Shown here: in pieces, positions 12,996-24,390 of the stretch
Position numbering within the stretch: position 1 is the stretch's first letter
How the letters are laid out: every line of letters begins with the position of its first letter
Source: Datisca glomerata
Taxonomy: Eukaryota > Streptophyta > Magnoliopsida > Cucurbitales > Datiscaceae
DNA length: 64,000 bases
Assembly: GCA_003255025.1 (NCBI GenBank)
Contig: QANY01003934.1
Span: forward strand, 744,001-808,000
Direction: 5' to 3'
The notes under the pieces: generated by a model
Told to the model about the DNA's origin: nothing
Database searches by the model: none
What the model saw: the letters and a program-made list of their open reading frames with translations, nothing else
Translations under genes and position numbers: made by a program

Positions 12996-13671
12996 TAGAG
13001 ATGTCAATCGGTGTGTTGGGTATGATATGAGCATACCCATTAAATACCCATATGAAGTTCTTACTACCCATACCCTACTCATACCCTTATTAAATTAAAT
13101 GAGTGAGTATAGATAATATGCATTAAGACATGGGTACTCAGTGCTTCATCCCATAATGGTTCTGGTAAGTTAGAATGACTAGCACTACATTAATATAATA
13201 TATATAAATTGCACATTGTTAATTTTCTAAAATTTCCCCAACTGAGTGATTCCTAAACTCGTCACCGTAGAAATATATTTTGTAGAAATGAACCCTTAGA
13301 CTAAATTTTGCTTCCACTCAAAGTTTATTTGTAAAGTTACATGTTTACCCTTCACCTCATGTCTCCTTCTTCGTCTTTCAATTTTTCCACTTCTTCATTT
13401 TCTTCTTCCTCTTCTTCTTCATCTTCTTCCTTCTTCATGCAACAACAAAATATTTATTTATTTTTTTCTTCCTGTCCATGAATTTCTGAGAATATTTATT
13501 TATTTTCTTTTTTTGGAATGATATTTGAAGTTCATTTATTTTCTTTTTTCTGAAAAGCTTGAATTTTGGACGAAATTTGATGGGTTTTGTTAATTTATAT
13601 TTTTGCTCAGAGTTGAGAGAGAAACCCGTAGAGAGAGAATGTGTTGTGTTAATTTTGTACTGCACAATGGG

Positions 13672-13802
13672 GTATACTGGCGTCGTGTAGCCATCGTGTA
13701 GTCTACACCGTAGCTACACGACGTTAGTGTACCTCCATCGTGTAGTCTACACGATGAGTACACTAGCGTCGTGTAGCCACCGTGTAGACTACATGATGGA
13801 AA
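13672..13802. repeat. Palindromic CGTGTAG/CTACACG repeat cluster
   Basis: Several adjoining copies of CATCGTGTAG and CTACACGATG, often joined by one base into a near-perfect palindrome (CATCGTGTAGTCTACACGATG type). They are separated by variants such as tacactagcgtcgtgtag. Same family as the clusters inside the large MULE. Confidence 0.9.
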
Positions 13803-14072
13803 AACAGGTATATTCTATCAAGAATACTTTTGAAATTGAAGAATAAATATAGTCTCAAGTATTTGAAAAATTCATTAAAAATTTTAATGTTTCTGGTCCG
13901 ATAAACTTCTGGAGGGTGTAACTTTTGACTCAGGTTGAATCACATGGTCCGTAAGCTTATTCAAAGATCTACACATGCGACCATGTTTACCCGTTACAGC
14001 CCAGTTTCAAGCCCAAATACATTATTTTAAGCACTTTTGGAGGCCTGGAAGTTATTTTGTTCATAAATTTGG

Positions 14073-14285
14073 GTACACGATGGCTACACTGACATCGTGT
14101 AACCATCGTGTAGTCTACACGATGGGGGTACACTGATGTCATGTAGCTATCTTGTAAACTACACGATGAATGTATGACGCTAGAGTAACCCATCGTGTAG
14201 TCTACACGATGGCTATACGACGCTAGTGTACCCATCATGTAGTTTACACGATGCCAGTGTATCCATCGTGTAGTCCACCTCCCAG
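14073..14285. repeat. Palindromic CGTGTAG/CTACACG repeat cluster
   Basis: About five palindromic pairs separated by 'tgtacccat' or 'gctacact' spacers. The last copies are degraded (catcatgtagtttacacgatg). An accidental ORF on the minus strand shows the periodicity as HRVDYTM repeats; I do not regard that ORF as a gene. Confidence 0.9.
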
Positions 14286-15369
14286 CACTACTGAATATCT
14301 GAAGTAAATTATAAATAAATTGAAATAATTTTCCCTTGTCCTCAGGCTTGGAACTACTAATTTCCTCTGTCATAAAATTGCATGTTAAGAATAAGAGAAA
14401 TTATTGATCAAAAAAAGAAAACCATGTGAATGACACTCCAAAAATAAAAACATCGAAGGATTAACAAAATTTGAAACATCGAAGAAGGAATGCTGCCTAA
14501 AAATGGGCAAAAACCCATTTTCAAATCTAGTTTATGGCTAGATCCGGTTCATATTTGTAAAAATAGGTAAAAACCCATTTTCAGATCTGGGTTAGATCTG
14601 GTTTGTCTTCTTTGGTCATCTTCTTCGATTGCAGAGATTCGATCATCTTCTTCATCTTATTTGGTAAGAACGCCGATGTCGTCTTCTTCGGTTCATTCAT
14701 GTCTTCTTCAGGCAAAAACTCATTTTGCAGAGAGAGAAAGAGAGAGAGCAAAAGGACAAAGAAAGATAGAAAGAGAGAGTGAGGGAGATATTTGGATAAG
14801 GTGAAGGGTAAACATGTCACTTCACAAATGCATTTAGAGTGGAAAGTGGGTTAGGGGGGTCAAGATAAGTAAAAATTAGTGTAAGACTCAATTTCTGCAA
14901 AATGGTTAGTGTATGAGTCTACTTCAGCAAAAAAACTCTAAGGTGAATGAGCGATGAAGAGGCACAACACTGAGTTAGGGTTCCATTTCCAGGTAAATGA
15001 CTAAGTGGAGTGGTGGGGCATTTGGGTTATTAAGTTAAAAAAATTTAAAAAAATAATAATAATAAAATACATATAAAATCCACGTGCGTCAATGATGTGG
15101 ATGGAAAAATTGAAGGAGTTTAATGGAATAATTAAATTTGAAAGAATTTGAAAATTAATGAATGAATGCAGTCATTTTAAAAGTTAATGGATAATTTTGA
15201 TTTATTTAAGAAAGTTAATGGACTAAAAAGATAATTTACCCTAAGATTTAAGTCAATTTTAATTTACTAAGATTTATATAAATTTAATTGATTAGATTGA
15301 TGGTTTGTCACTCATAAAATGAATTTATTTATATTTTAATTTATATTGATTGTTAAGTTTCAAATTGGA

Positions 15370-15640
15370 TAAATTTATCTAGATTTTAATTTATAAATTT
15401 TTGTTAAATTTTAAATGATAATACGTCACGCAATGCGTGAATGGATTCCTAATTTAGTTAATTAGATTTTCTCATTGTAGTATTATTACTTCTTTCAATT
15501 TTTTTATTTTTATCATGCTCTTCGACATTATCTAGATTTTAATTTATAATTTTTTGTTAAATTTAAAATGATAATACGTCATGTAGTGCATGAATGGATT
15601 CTTAATTTAGTAAACTAGATTTTCTCATCGTAGTATTATT
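15370..15640. repeat. 153-bp direct duplication with hairpin, Helitron-end-like
   Basis: Two copies of ~150 bp share tagattttaatttataa and gataatacgtca (at 15417 and 15570). Each contains a small inverted repeat (CACGCA-A-TGCGTG in copy 1; CATG-tagtg-CATG, degraded, in copy 2), followed within ~10 bases by attcCTAA or attctTAA. A hairpin shortly before CTRR is what plant Helitron 3' ends look like, but no matching 5' TC end or Rep/helicase sequence is seen. Confidence 0.4.
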
Positions 15641-16052
15641 ATTTATTTAATTAGCACGAAGAGCTGAAGCTCTTCGACATTATCAATGGCAGATATAACG
15701 TCGTTGAAATCCATCTTGTCAAAGTTGCAAATATAATAAGTGGGTTTCTTCTGCAATACATAAGAAACCTTAACTGGGTTCGAATACTCTTGCAATCTCC
15801 CATTGTGTAATTAGCTTTCATCGTCGCTACTTGAGTCGACTCGGTCAAGCTACATATGTTCATAATCACCTTGCGACTTGAAGAGAGATTAGAGAGAATG
15901 GAGACTAGGGAAAGAGATGAAAGTAAAGTATATATTGGAATGATTAAATAGATAAAGTTAATTGGGGGAGACACGTAGAAGATGGAGGAAAAGAAGTATC
16001 CGCCAAAAAAATACCCATACTCATTTATAATATTTCAAACCAACTCTTTCTA

Positions 16053-17233
16053 CTTATTATTTGTTGTTAACACTGCATTTGAGTTAGCATGCTGAATATT
16101 ATAGATGTCCTCTTCTACTACTGCATGTTCTGCTTCAAGTGGTTCAAGCTCAATTAAATGGTCATTATCATGTTCTGAACTCCCTGGAAGACAGACAATA
16201 TTTGGTTGAATATTGGAATCAACCTTTTCCTTGCCCTTTTTGGTAACTTGAACCCAGTCTTGCTTTTGTTTCACTACTTGAGGTTTCTTAGGTTCAGGTT
16301 GCAAGTTCCTTTTCTCAGCTTGAAGGCAATCATGCCCAAAAACTTGGCAGGACCTACACCTTTTAGGAATACCCAAAAACTCCATCTCAAGTATAGCTTC
16401 ATCAATACCAAATTCTATCAAGTCAATCTCCAACATCTTAGGAAGTTCTGAAAAATATCAATCTCAACACAGACCCAAGCGAAAGAAAGCTTGGTAGCAC
16501 TAGCAGTAACATCAATGTAAACAATGGCTTCCCACTAATGTTATTACACTACTAATACCACTATGAGTCCATAAAATAGCTGGAATATTCTAAAGTCTGA
16601 CCCAAATGGGAATCTATATATCTCCTCTCTAATTAGTTGCAACTGAGGAGTCCATTGCTTCAAAATAAGAGGCCTGCCAAGCAAGTACCAAGGGCCACCC
16701 TTGAAGACCTCATCTTTCTCTCCTTCAGATATAAAGCTAAAGAAGAAAAACTCGTATTTGTCTAGGCAACTTCTTTAAGTCATCTGCGTTTCCATAAACG
16801 AAAGGCAGCTTGACTTACTGAGTTAAAGGCAGGTTTTTTGTCTTAAAAATGCCCCACCAAAGTGTGCTTCCATTGTTTAATACGCTCCTGCAAAACTTCA
16901 GCTTGAATCTTATATTTACCACTCACAAGATCTTTACATGGTTTATCTCTGTGAATAGGTAAAGGAAAATTAGGTTAGCTTACTCTTTCCACCCAAGTAG
17001 ATCTTTTGGAATCACCATTAATCTCCTTATTCTCTTTAAACGTAATAGGTTCCTTTTCAGTCTCTTTCTAATCTGAAATAATACACTGATATACTAAATT
17101 CCCCGTAATAACCTCATCCGAATTCTTTTTCCCCTCTGTAGCCAAAAGTAAAGAAGGAAAATCAGATTCAGCCTTAATATCACTACTAAAATTAGGGTTA
17201 TCAATCGCACATGACTTTATCATATGGTCACAA
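16053..17233 (-). pseudogene. LINE ORF1 (DUF4283 and zinc-knuckle type)
   Basis: The minus strand reads, in order, DHMIKSCAIDNPNFSSD, ESDFPSLL, STWVERV, FPLPIHRDKPCKDLVSGKY and AFNSVSQAAFRLW. The DUF4283-type core follows: EKDEVFKGGPWYLLGRPLIL, LWTHSGISSVI and ATKLSFAWVCVEID. Last, at 16050-16436, comes RCRSCQVFGHDC, a degenerate zinc knuckle lacking the final Cys spacing, then a charged tail. This domain order is that of ORF1 in plant L1-type LINEs, which packages the element RNA. Frames change several times and stops are present, so it is dead. The N-terminal part lies at 27265-27650 beyond the gypsy insertion, and the C-terminal end at 12723-12995. Confidence 0.85.
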
Positions 17234-17880
17234 TGTAAATGAATTTTTCCGCTGATCAGAGATCAAAGGGGAAAGTATTGATAAGGGTTGTGTAAATGAT
17301 TTATACAAGTATTAATGAGAGAGGGAGAGAGGGAGTTTAAGAATAAGAGAATGTAAGGAGTAAATGTTCTTGGTTACATTGAATGTCCATTTTTTGTTTA
17401 ATACATTGGCCTTATATAGGTTTCCTAAATTACATGAGTTGATTAAAATAAAAATAGAAAAAGATGGGAATGATTATCCTCATTTCCCGTCTGTCTCATT
17501 CAGCCGTCAATCAATCACAATCACTTGATGATTTCTTGTGGTTTGAGTCGGTCAATCGTAGTCACTTGATGGCCTGCCATCCTATCTCATCAGGGTCATT
17601 CAACTACTTAATCAATTACAACCACTTAACTGTTATTTCAGATCCCTATTGTTCGTTCTCACTCTCCTTCTTATCATTCTTTTCCCGTTTCCATGCTCCT
17701 TTCCATTCTCACATTCCTTCCCGTTTAGCGTTCCGGTCCACATTTTTGCTTACTTCATGATTTGATTGAACCACTTTCCTTTTCTTATCTAGTCTCCAAT
17801 CTTTTCATGTTTATAATCCATGCGTCCCCTCAGAATTTTTCCTTTATGTACATGTGTTTTGAGTGGTTTTTCCCTGTTCA
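17234..17880 (-). mobile_element. Gypsy 3' LTR (647 bp)
   Basis: It matches the right LTR (26975-27264) along its length: TGTAAATG-aatttttccgctgatcagag at one end, gggagtttaagaataagag and ccaatctttca in the middle, and tttttccctgttCA at the other. Read on the minus strand it is TGAACAGG...TTTACA, the usual TG...CA ends. The right copy has lost about 360 bp internally. The flanks are CACAA (17229-17233) and CACGG (27265-27269), the same pentamer except for two G-to-A changes. Confidence 0.85.
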
Positions 17881-18199
17881 TTTACTACACTCAATAAAGT
17901 TTCATTTATTGATGTGTAATGATGAGGAGTTTTCATTTGCCTGTGCCTTTACGAATATGGATTTGTCTTTTCTCAGGAACCTACACTTCTTTTGAAATAA
18001 CAAACAAATATATATGTAATTTTATTTAAATCAAGAGAAAGAGGCGTGTTTTTCCTATGAGAGCGCTTCCTTTCCCGTTCCTGTTGACATCTTTCTCGTA
18101 AAGCAGGTTTTCGTTATCTACATTTTGCTTCTTCGGTCTCCCACTTTCAATTGCTTTAAGTGACACATGCTTTGTCTTTTTTCCTTTTTTCCAGCCATC

Positions 18200-20414
18200 A
18201 TCGTGCCATTCGCTAGCGCAGGTGACGATTTTGTCTTGTCAGTCACGCCTTTTTAGAAAACGTCTCTTAATACTCCCGTTTTCAAAATTCATGAAGCGTG
18301 TTTTATTTTCTTTTCAAATCCATAGCCTATTTAATGATTCTCTTTCTTCATTTCTTCCTACCTTCGTCTTCATGAAGCGTGTTTTGTTTTCTTTTCAATT
18401 CCATTTAGGGGAGAGTGGTCATCCCGATATAAAATGTAGGCCCCCGTATCAAATTATTATCAGCCCGATATACATAGCTTTAGGGCTTAAACTCCCTTTC
18501 TACCCCTTTTTCCAGGAGTTCTTCCATACCTGCCAATTAGCTCCATCTCAATTCATGCCCAGCTCATATAGAATCTTGCTAGGTTTCAACGCCTTGAATA
18601 GGAGGCACGGTCTCAACTTAGGTGTAGACGAGTGCTATTACCTCGTGCGAAATCTGAGTGCTATTACCTTGCTCCTCATCCTGGTCCCGAGAAAAGGAAG
18701 ATGATTACAGCAATCCCAAAGGGGATCAAGGCTGGGAACGGGACGTCTTTCAAATAGGAGGGAACTGAGGTGGTGATGGACACTAGATGATCCCTCGTAG
18801 ATGGAAAGACTATGGTAAGTCATCGGAACTCCAGTTCTCATTTTATGCTGCATGTTTTTTATTTATTTATTTACTTTCCCAAACAAATTTTGACTTTTTC
18901 TTTCTCCTTTCAGATAACAAAAGAAATAGGCCTCCATCCTTTCTCAGGAGTCCAAAGAGAAATCATTGTCGCCTTGAAATCTGAGGATGGGATTGGGACG
19001 GCCTTCAAGATCCAAGATGGGAGATTAACGTTACTTTCATCCCAGACGTGAACCAATTTTTCCCCCTCTCTGCACAGCCTCTTTCTCACGCGTAACCATC
19101 TACATCATCCCAACCAGAATCTCCCAAGTTCCCAAGAGGTATTCCCCTTTCTCAGTCTCCTGTTTCTGTTTCTAGTGGTTCAATTTCTTTGGGTCTGAAT
19201 GAGAAGACGCGGAGCAAGACCGTTTACTTCATACCTTTGCAGCGAGCGTAGTCATGTCGATGAGTATGTGTCTTTGAAGTGAAGTTATTAGGGACGTATC
19301 CGAGGAAGAAAGGAACATTCATCCGAGACGTGAGGCCTCGAGTTCTTCTCAAGCGGACTTAAATCTTTCTCCTAATTCTGATGAGACTCTTTCTGCCCCT
19401 ACTTCCTCTTCAATCATTCCTTATGTTCCTGTCGCTCTAGCGGATGCTTCCCAGCAATGGTCTTCTTCTACTCCGCCCCCTCCTCAGCTGGATTCAGTGC
19501 CCGTTCATTCTTCCAGCTTGCAAAGAGAAGGAAAGGATCCTTCTCTGTGGAGTTGGAGGAACTTCCACGGATTTCCACAAATTCCCACATATGTTAACTT
19601 CGTCAACAACCCCCACTCTACACACATTGTGCTCTGTGGGGTCCAGTCTGATACGAACATGGCCACTACCTATGGCATGTTAGTCGGGCATCAGCTCTGC
19701 TCGCTTAGCCATGGCTTAATGAAGGTATACTCATTTATCCTCTAACTTTATTCATTCGTTATCTTCCTTTATTTGCTAAATGTTTGATTTTCTTTTTTAT
19801 GTTCTGCAGGCTATCATTTTCCACAATTGACTTCAAACTCATTTCCTTGCCAACGAGCAAACAATTACTCAATGAAAGAAGGAGATAGAGAGTTGTCGTG
19901 GGGTTCTTGAGATTCAGAGGGCTTCAAGGCACAGTTCAGGATTTAGCTCAAGGAGCAGCAGCTATGGCGGCAAAATTCTCCAAGCTTGAGGATTCCTTGA
20001 AGGCCACTAAGAAAGCACTTAAAGAGGCTGAGAGGTGTCAGACTACTTCCGACGAGAACCTGAAGATCGTGGAGGATAGGTTAGCCGCTATTGAGGTGGC
20101 TCGGGAGGAAGCCGAGTGGAAAGAGAGAGAGACCAAAGACATCTACTAAGTTTTGTTTGACAAAGCTGAGAAAAATATCTATCTGGCGGGCTACAAGGAT
20201 GGAAAGGAAAACACCCCCCCAAGGTTTCTCTTGAGGAGGTTACAGTGGTCGAAACAGATGCTACTCTTGAGGATGTTCCCACTGTTGAAGATGCTTCAGC
20301 TCTCGCCGCTAAAGATTCTGACATTCCACTGTTGAGGACTCCACCGTTCTCGTCGTTAATGATAATATTGCCGATTCTCCTGCTGCTGAAGTCATTTCTA
20401 TTGACGAGTCTTAG
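18200..20414 (+). pseudogene. Antisense ORF of the gypsy element, Transposase_28-like (PF04195 type)
   Basis: This coding-like region runs opposite to gag-pol, between integrase and the 3' LTR. At 18410-18680 it reads PIYIALGLKLPFYPFFQEF, then LAPSQFMPSSYRILLGFNAL, then LGVDECYYLV. This is the conserved block of plant proteins annotated as 'putative gypsy type transposon' domain. Further on come DRGWDWDGLQDP-like and VNQFF segments, a Ser/Pro-rich linker (19330-19530), a GT-AG intron (~19724-19809), and a helical coiled-coil segment (AAMAAKFSKLEDSLKATKKA, ~19950-20150). The acidic C-terminus ends ISIDES at 20412. Frames shift, so it is broken. Such antisense ORFs are known from Tat/Ogre-lineage elements; their role is not established. 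Confidence 0.7.
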
Positions 20415-21465
20415 CTTTCTTACTTCTTCCTGCAATTTGTACTTTTGTGTTTCCTGCACTATATGAACCTTTTGTAATTTTCTTTATCCATTATTGAAAT
20501 GATCCTTTTTCCCTTTAAGAACTTTTGTCATTTTGCTTATCGAACACTTAGCAAAAATTTAACAATAGGCTTAGTAAAACTTCAATAAGTAAACTAGGAG
20601 TTAACAATTTTATTGGTTAAATCCTAGATACTTAAGCCAGGTAAGTTATCGGGTAGTATAGTACTTAGCCTTTTCCTTTGCAATTTAGCATATAGTAATT
20701 TTATGGACCCAAGGTTCTAAATTATATCTTCCTTAGCAACTTTTCAGTCATTTAAGTAAAATAACCTAAAAAATTCTCGCTTACAGTGCTTTTAGCGGGT
20801 TGTCTGCTTTCAAAATTATTGTCTTTCCCAAAAAGATTGAAGTTTCCTGCTTCTGTCTTCTTTCAGGTTTGTCACTTTTTGTTAATTTCCTTTTTCCTTC
20901 TTGCATTTTGTTTCATCCCTTGCTCACTTTTCTCCTTGCCTCCCTTTGTTTATTTTCCACATTTTAGAGAGAGTTTTTACCGCTTTCAAGGGCTTAAGTA
21001 TCTAGGTCACCGACCTTTTTTCTTGGTTTTTTATTTTTAGAAGGCGTCCCCGTTCTCAAAGCTTTAGGCTTCTAAACCATCAACCCGGTTTCCATTTTTA
21101 GAGAATGATTTTTATTTCGCCCTCAGTGATTTAGGCTTTCAGGCCATGGTCATTACTCATTTTTCCACATTTTATAAAGTAAGTTTTTCTCACTCTCAAG
21201 GGCTTAGGCATCTAGGCTGTCGACCTTTTTTTAGCAAATAAGGGAGAGAAAGAAGGAAATAATTGACACCGGTTTTTTACATGAAAAACCTTTGTTGATT
21301 CTGCTCCCTATTATGCCTACTATTTTGACAATAAAATTGTCTTCCCAAGACGTACCAAACTTTCCTTTTGTTCGAATATTTTTTTCAAAACTAAGTCTCA
21401 TTTTTGGAATTCTCGCCTTCTAATTATTTTCTCGAAGTATGCTTTCCTTTTCTAATAGTAATTAG
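20415..21465. other. Gypsy spacer between antisense ORF and integrase
   Basis: Non-coding, T-rich on the plus strand. A short module ('ctttagg-cttctagg-catcgacc...tttttagag') recurs about four times between ~20960 and ~21235 with a spacing of 60-80 bp, indicating an old internal repeat. No gene is seen. Confidence 0.6.
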
Positions 21466-22345
21466 CTATTTGTACAAGTGTTGTTGCCTCATTTTTTCTG
21501 ATAAATCGAGACTTCCTTTCATGAGATCTTCGTTTTGTTGTTCAGTTAGTTCTGATCTGAGAGCTGGATTTCTTATTTCCACGGTATAACCGCGTCTGTT
21601 CCATAGGCTAAGGTAAATGGTGTATGGCTTATTGCCTCTCTCGGATTTGTTCGATATAACCATAGTATTGCTGATAATTCTTCTACCCATTTTCCCTTTA
21701 CTAACTCTAGGCGTTTCTTCATGTTATCAATTATGATGCGATTTGACCTTTCAACCTATCTGTTTCCTTGTGCGTAGTAAGGCGTAGAGAATTGGTTGGA
21801 AATTTGTAGATCTTCACAAAAATTTTGCACCATATTTTCAGTAAATTGAAGCCCATTGTCAAATACTAAGACCTGAGGAATTTCATATCTGCACACTATA
21901 TTCTTCCACAGGAATACCCATACTTCTTCTTCATGAATCCTAGCTAAGGCTTATGCCTCAATCCACTTAGTAAAGTAGTCTGTGACAACCAGCCGGAAGC
22001 ATTTTTTAGCGGATGCCATGGGGAGTGGCTTGACGATGTCTAGAGCCCACTACATGAATGGTCAAGGGCTTGTCACGATGTTGAGTTCTCATGTGGCCAA
22101 CTTTATCATGGGATTAAATCACTTACACTTGTCACATTTCTTCACATATTTTTTGGCATTCCGGTGTATTTTCAGCCAGTAATATCCTTTATTTAACACA
22201 TTGTAGGCTAGAGATTTATCCCGGGTATGATTCTCACACACCCCTCCATCAATTTTTGCTAACACATATTGGGCTTCCTTATCCTTTAGGCACTTCGGAT
22301 ACAGCCCTGAAAAAGACCGTTTATACAACGAATTGTCAATTATGT
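21466..22345 (-). pseudogene. Gypsy integrase (H2C2 zinc finger and DDE core)
   Basis: The zinc-binding segment at 22119-22328 reads VCENHTRDKSLAYNVLNKGY and ends KKCDKCK, the H-x(n)-H...C-x2-C pattern. The core follows on the minus strand: VVTDYFTKWIEA (first Asp, ~21960-21990), IVCRYEIPQVLVFDNGLQFT (second Asp, ~21860-21900), then RSNRIIIDNMKKRLELVKGK and ILWLYRTNPREAISHTPFTL. The stretch before RSNR is interrupted by a stop at the residue next to the expected catalytic Glu. The final part at 21466-21690 ends in a helical C-terminus. Integrase lies after RNase H, which defines Ty3/gypsy order. Confidence 0.9.
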
Positions 22346-24390
22346 AGTACCTAGCGCTCTATTATTGAATCTTTTAGCATGTAGTCTGTCTCAAGGTAGG
22401 ATCCTTTCTTTCAAGCAACGAATCACGTTGTCCAACCAACTTGGTTCCTGCTCAACTTCCACTTCTGCTACTTCTTTGGCTGTGAAGATCGATCTTTCCA
22501 GAAATTCAACTGGTACGTTTCTTTTTTGTGGGAGTTGTAATGAAGATCCCAATTTTTCCAATGCATCTGCATGTCCATTTTCTGTTATTGGGATATGGTG
22601 GATTTCAAAAAAAATTATTTGTTTGAGCAGTCCCTTTTTTCGTTGCATGTAACTAATCATTCTTTCGTGTTTCGCAATAAACCCCCATTTTACCTGCTTT
22701 ACTACCAAAATTGAATCACAAAAAGATTTTATTTCATTTATCTCCAATTCTCGTAACAGAGTGATTCCCGCTCTTAGAACTTCTTATTCGACTTCATTGT
22801 TTGAGGCGTTATATCCAAATAAGATGAAGTGTTCGAGTGTTTTGCCAAACAGACTTCGCACCACCACTCCCGCTTTGGCTCCCTTATTGTTTGAAGTCTT
22901 CGTCAACGTATAACTCCCACGTCCCGCTTCCAATTGCATGTTGTTAGCTTTCTGCATCCTCCTTAGTGTCAACAGTAAAGTCTGCCATAAAATCAATCAA
23001 GACTTGCCCTTTAATTGATGTTCTTGGCTCTTAGTGGATCTCGTATTGGCTTAACTCAATTTTCCACTTTGCCATTCTTTCGCTTATTTCAGGTGAATGC
23101 AAGATACTTCTAATTGGTGAGCCCGTCAGCACCTTTATGATAAGTGCCTGAAAGTAGGGCCTTAGTTTCCTTGCAGCTTCCATAACGACCAGTATCAATT
23201 TTTTCATCATTTTGTAATGGGTTTCAGTTGCTACAGGTCTTTTGCTGACGAAGTATACCGACTTTTATTTCATTTATTCTTCTCTAATCCTGGCAGTGAT
23301 CTGCGAGATGAATATGTATAAGTATAAAGGTTCTCTTGGCTTTGGTTTTGATAATAACGATGAAGTTGTCAAATATTCTTTTATCCTGCTAAGAGTCTCA
23401 TCACACTCCTCATCCCATTCGTCTGCTAAATTCTTACTCAGCTTTGCAAAGAATGGTTTACACTTGTCGGTTGATCTTGAAAGAAATCTATTCAATGCTG
23501 CCAACCTTTCAGTTAAGCCTTGTATTCCTTTCTGGTTTTGCGGGGACTTCATCTCCATTATGGCTTTCACTTGATCCGGGTTGACCTCAATTCCCTTCTA
23601 CGAAGCCAAGTGATCGAGGAATTTTTTGGTTGCCACTCCGAAGGTGCATTTTTCTGGATTCAACTTCATCAAACTTTTCCTCAGGATGGAAAAGGCTTCA
23701 TCAAGGTTTTTTATGTGATCTTTCCGCTCACAACTCTTCACTAGCATGTCATCCACGTAAACTTTCATGGTTTACCTAATTTATTCTCAAGGGATTTTAT
23801 TTATCAACCTCTGATAAGTTGCACCTACATTTTTTAAATCAAAAGGCTTTACCTTATAACAAAACTTACCATGTTTAGTTATGAAAGATGGTTTTTCTTG
23901 GTTAGGTTGAAACATTTTCACCTGGTTGTATTCTGAAAGAGCTTCCATAAAGCTCAGAAGTTCATGTCCCAAGGTAGCGTCCATCATCTCATCTATTCTG
24001 GGTAATGAATATTCATCTTTTGGGCATGCCTTGGTTAGATCTATGAAGTCTATGCAAATCCTCCATTTCCCATTTTCTTTTTTACCATGACAATGTTAGC
24101 GAGCCACTCTAGGTAATTTACTTCCCTGATGAAAATCGCTTTTAGCAATTTGTCAACTTCTTCTTTGATGGCCTTGTTTCTTTCTAGTGCGAAACTTCTT
24201 TTTCGCTGCTTCACTTCTTTGACAGAAGGGTCAGTATTCAGTTTATGACAGATTATATTTTCTGGTATACTTGGCATCTCTTGAGCGATGGTTGCAAAAA
24301 TATCATTGTTTCTACGTAGGAAGTCAGTTAATCTTTCCTTTTCCGTTTCCTCCAGGTGGGCTCCAATTGTCATTTTTTATGGTTTTTCAT
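22346..24390 (-). pseudogene. Gypsy reverse transcriptase and RNase H
   Basis: RT begins at ~24373 with HKLNTDPSVKEVKQRKRSFA and DKLLKAIFIREVNYLEWLAN. It continues at 23787-23987 with LLSFMEALSEYNQVKMF and KVKPFDLKNVGATYQRLIN. The palm YxDD region at ~23735-23760 reads as YVDDMLV on the minus strand. The connection domain is at 23274-23570 (LAALNRFLSRSTDKCKPFF). RNase H runs ~23240-22391, ending with FCDSILVVKQV and IHHIPITENGHADALEKLGS. Frameshifts and stops separate the blocks. The motifs are those of the Tat/Athila-type branch of plant Ty3/gypsy; the antisense ORF nearby favours Tat. Confidence 0.9.

Larger units (their letters stand above)
13230..14938. mobile_element. Non-autonomous Mutator-like element related to the 47.5-55.2 kb MULE
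   Basis: The right end read inward (from 14938) is GAGTTTTTTTGCTGAAGTAG, then CCATTTTGCAGAAATTGAG. This matches the right end of the large MULE (GAGATTTTCGTTAAACTAG, then CATTTTGTAGAAATGAAC). The left end matches less well outside ttttgtagaaatga (~13278). Sub-terminal cttcttc-rich stretches (13370-13435) resemble the large element's right side (54895-55020). Both elements share the palindromic CGTGTAG/CTACACG repeats. No transposase is encoded; the short ORFs inside are low-complexity or repeat-derived. The left boundary is uncertain by about 10 bp and no clear 9-bp duplication was found. Confidence 0.65.
12996..16052. mobile_element. hAT-like element in LINE ORF1, 8-bp target duplication
   Basis: The octamer CTTATTAT occurs at 12988-12995 and exactly again at 16053-16060, flanking the insert. 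Removing the insert and one copy rejoins LINE ORF1 in frame. The left end is TAGAGATGTCAATCGG, followed by a block of 'tacccata' repeats (13020-13110) typical of hAT-type non-autonomous elements in plants. The right end, read inward, starts TAGAAAGAGTTGG, so the inverted repeat is short and imperfect. No hAT transposase is seen. The insert carries a nested Mutator-type element (~13230-14938) and a 153-bp duplication. Confidence 0.75.

Noticed and set aside
13987..14373. 128-codon minus-strand ORF with HRVDYTM repeats
   Set aside because: The repeat unit is the palindromic DNA motif read through; there is no conserved domain.
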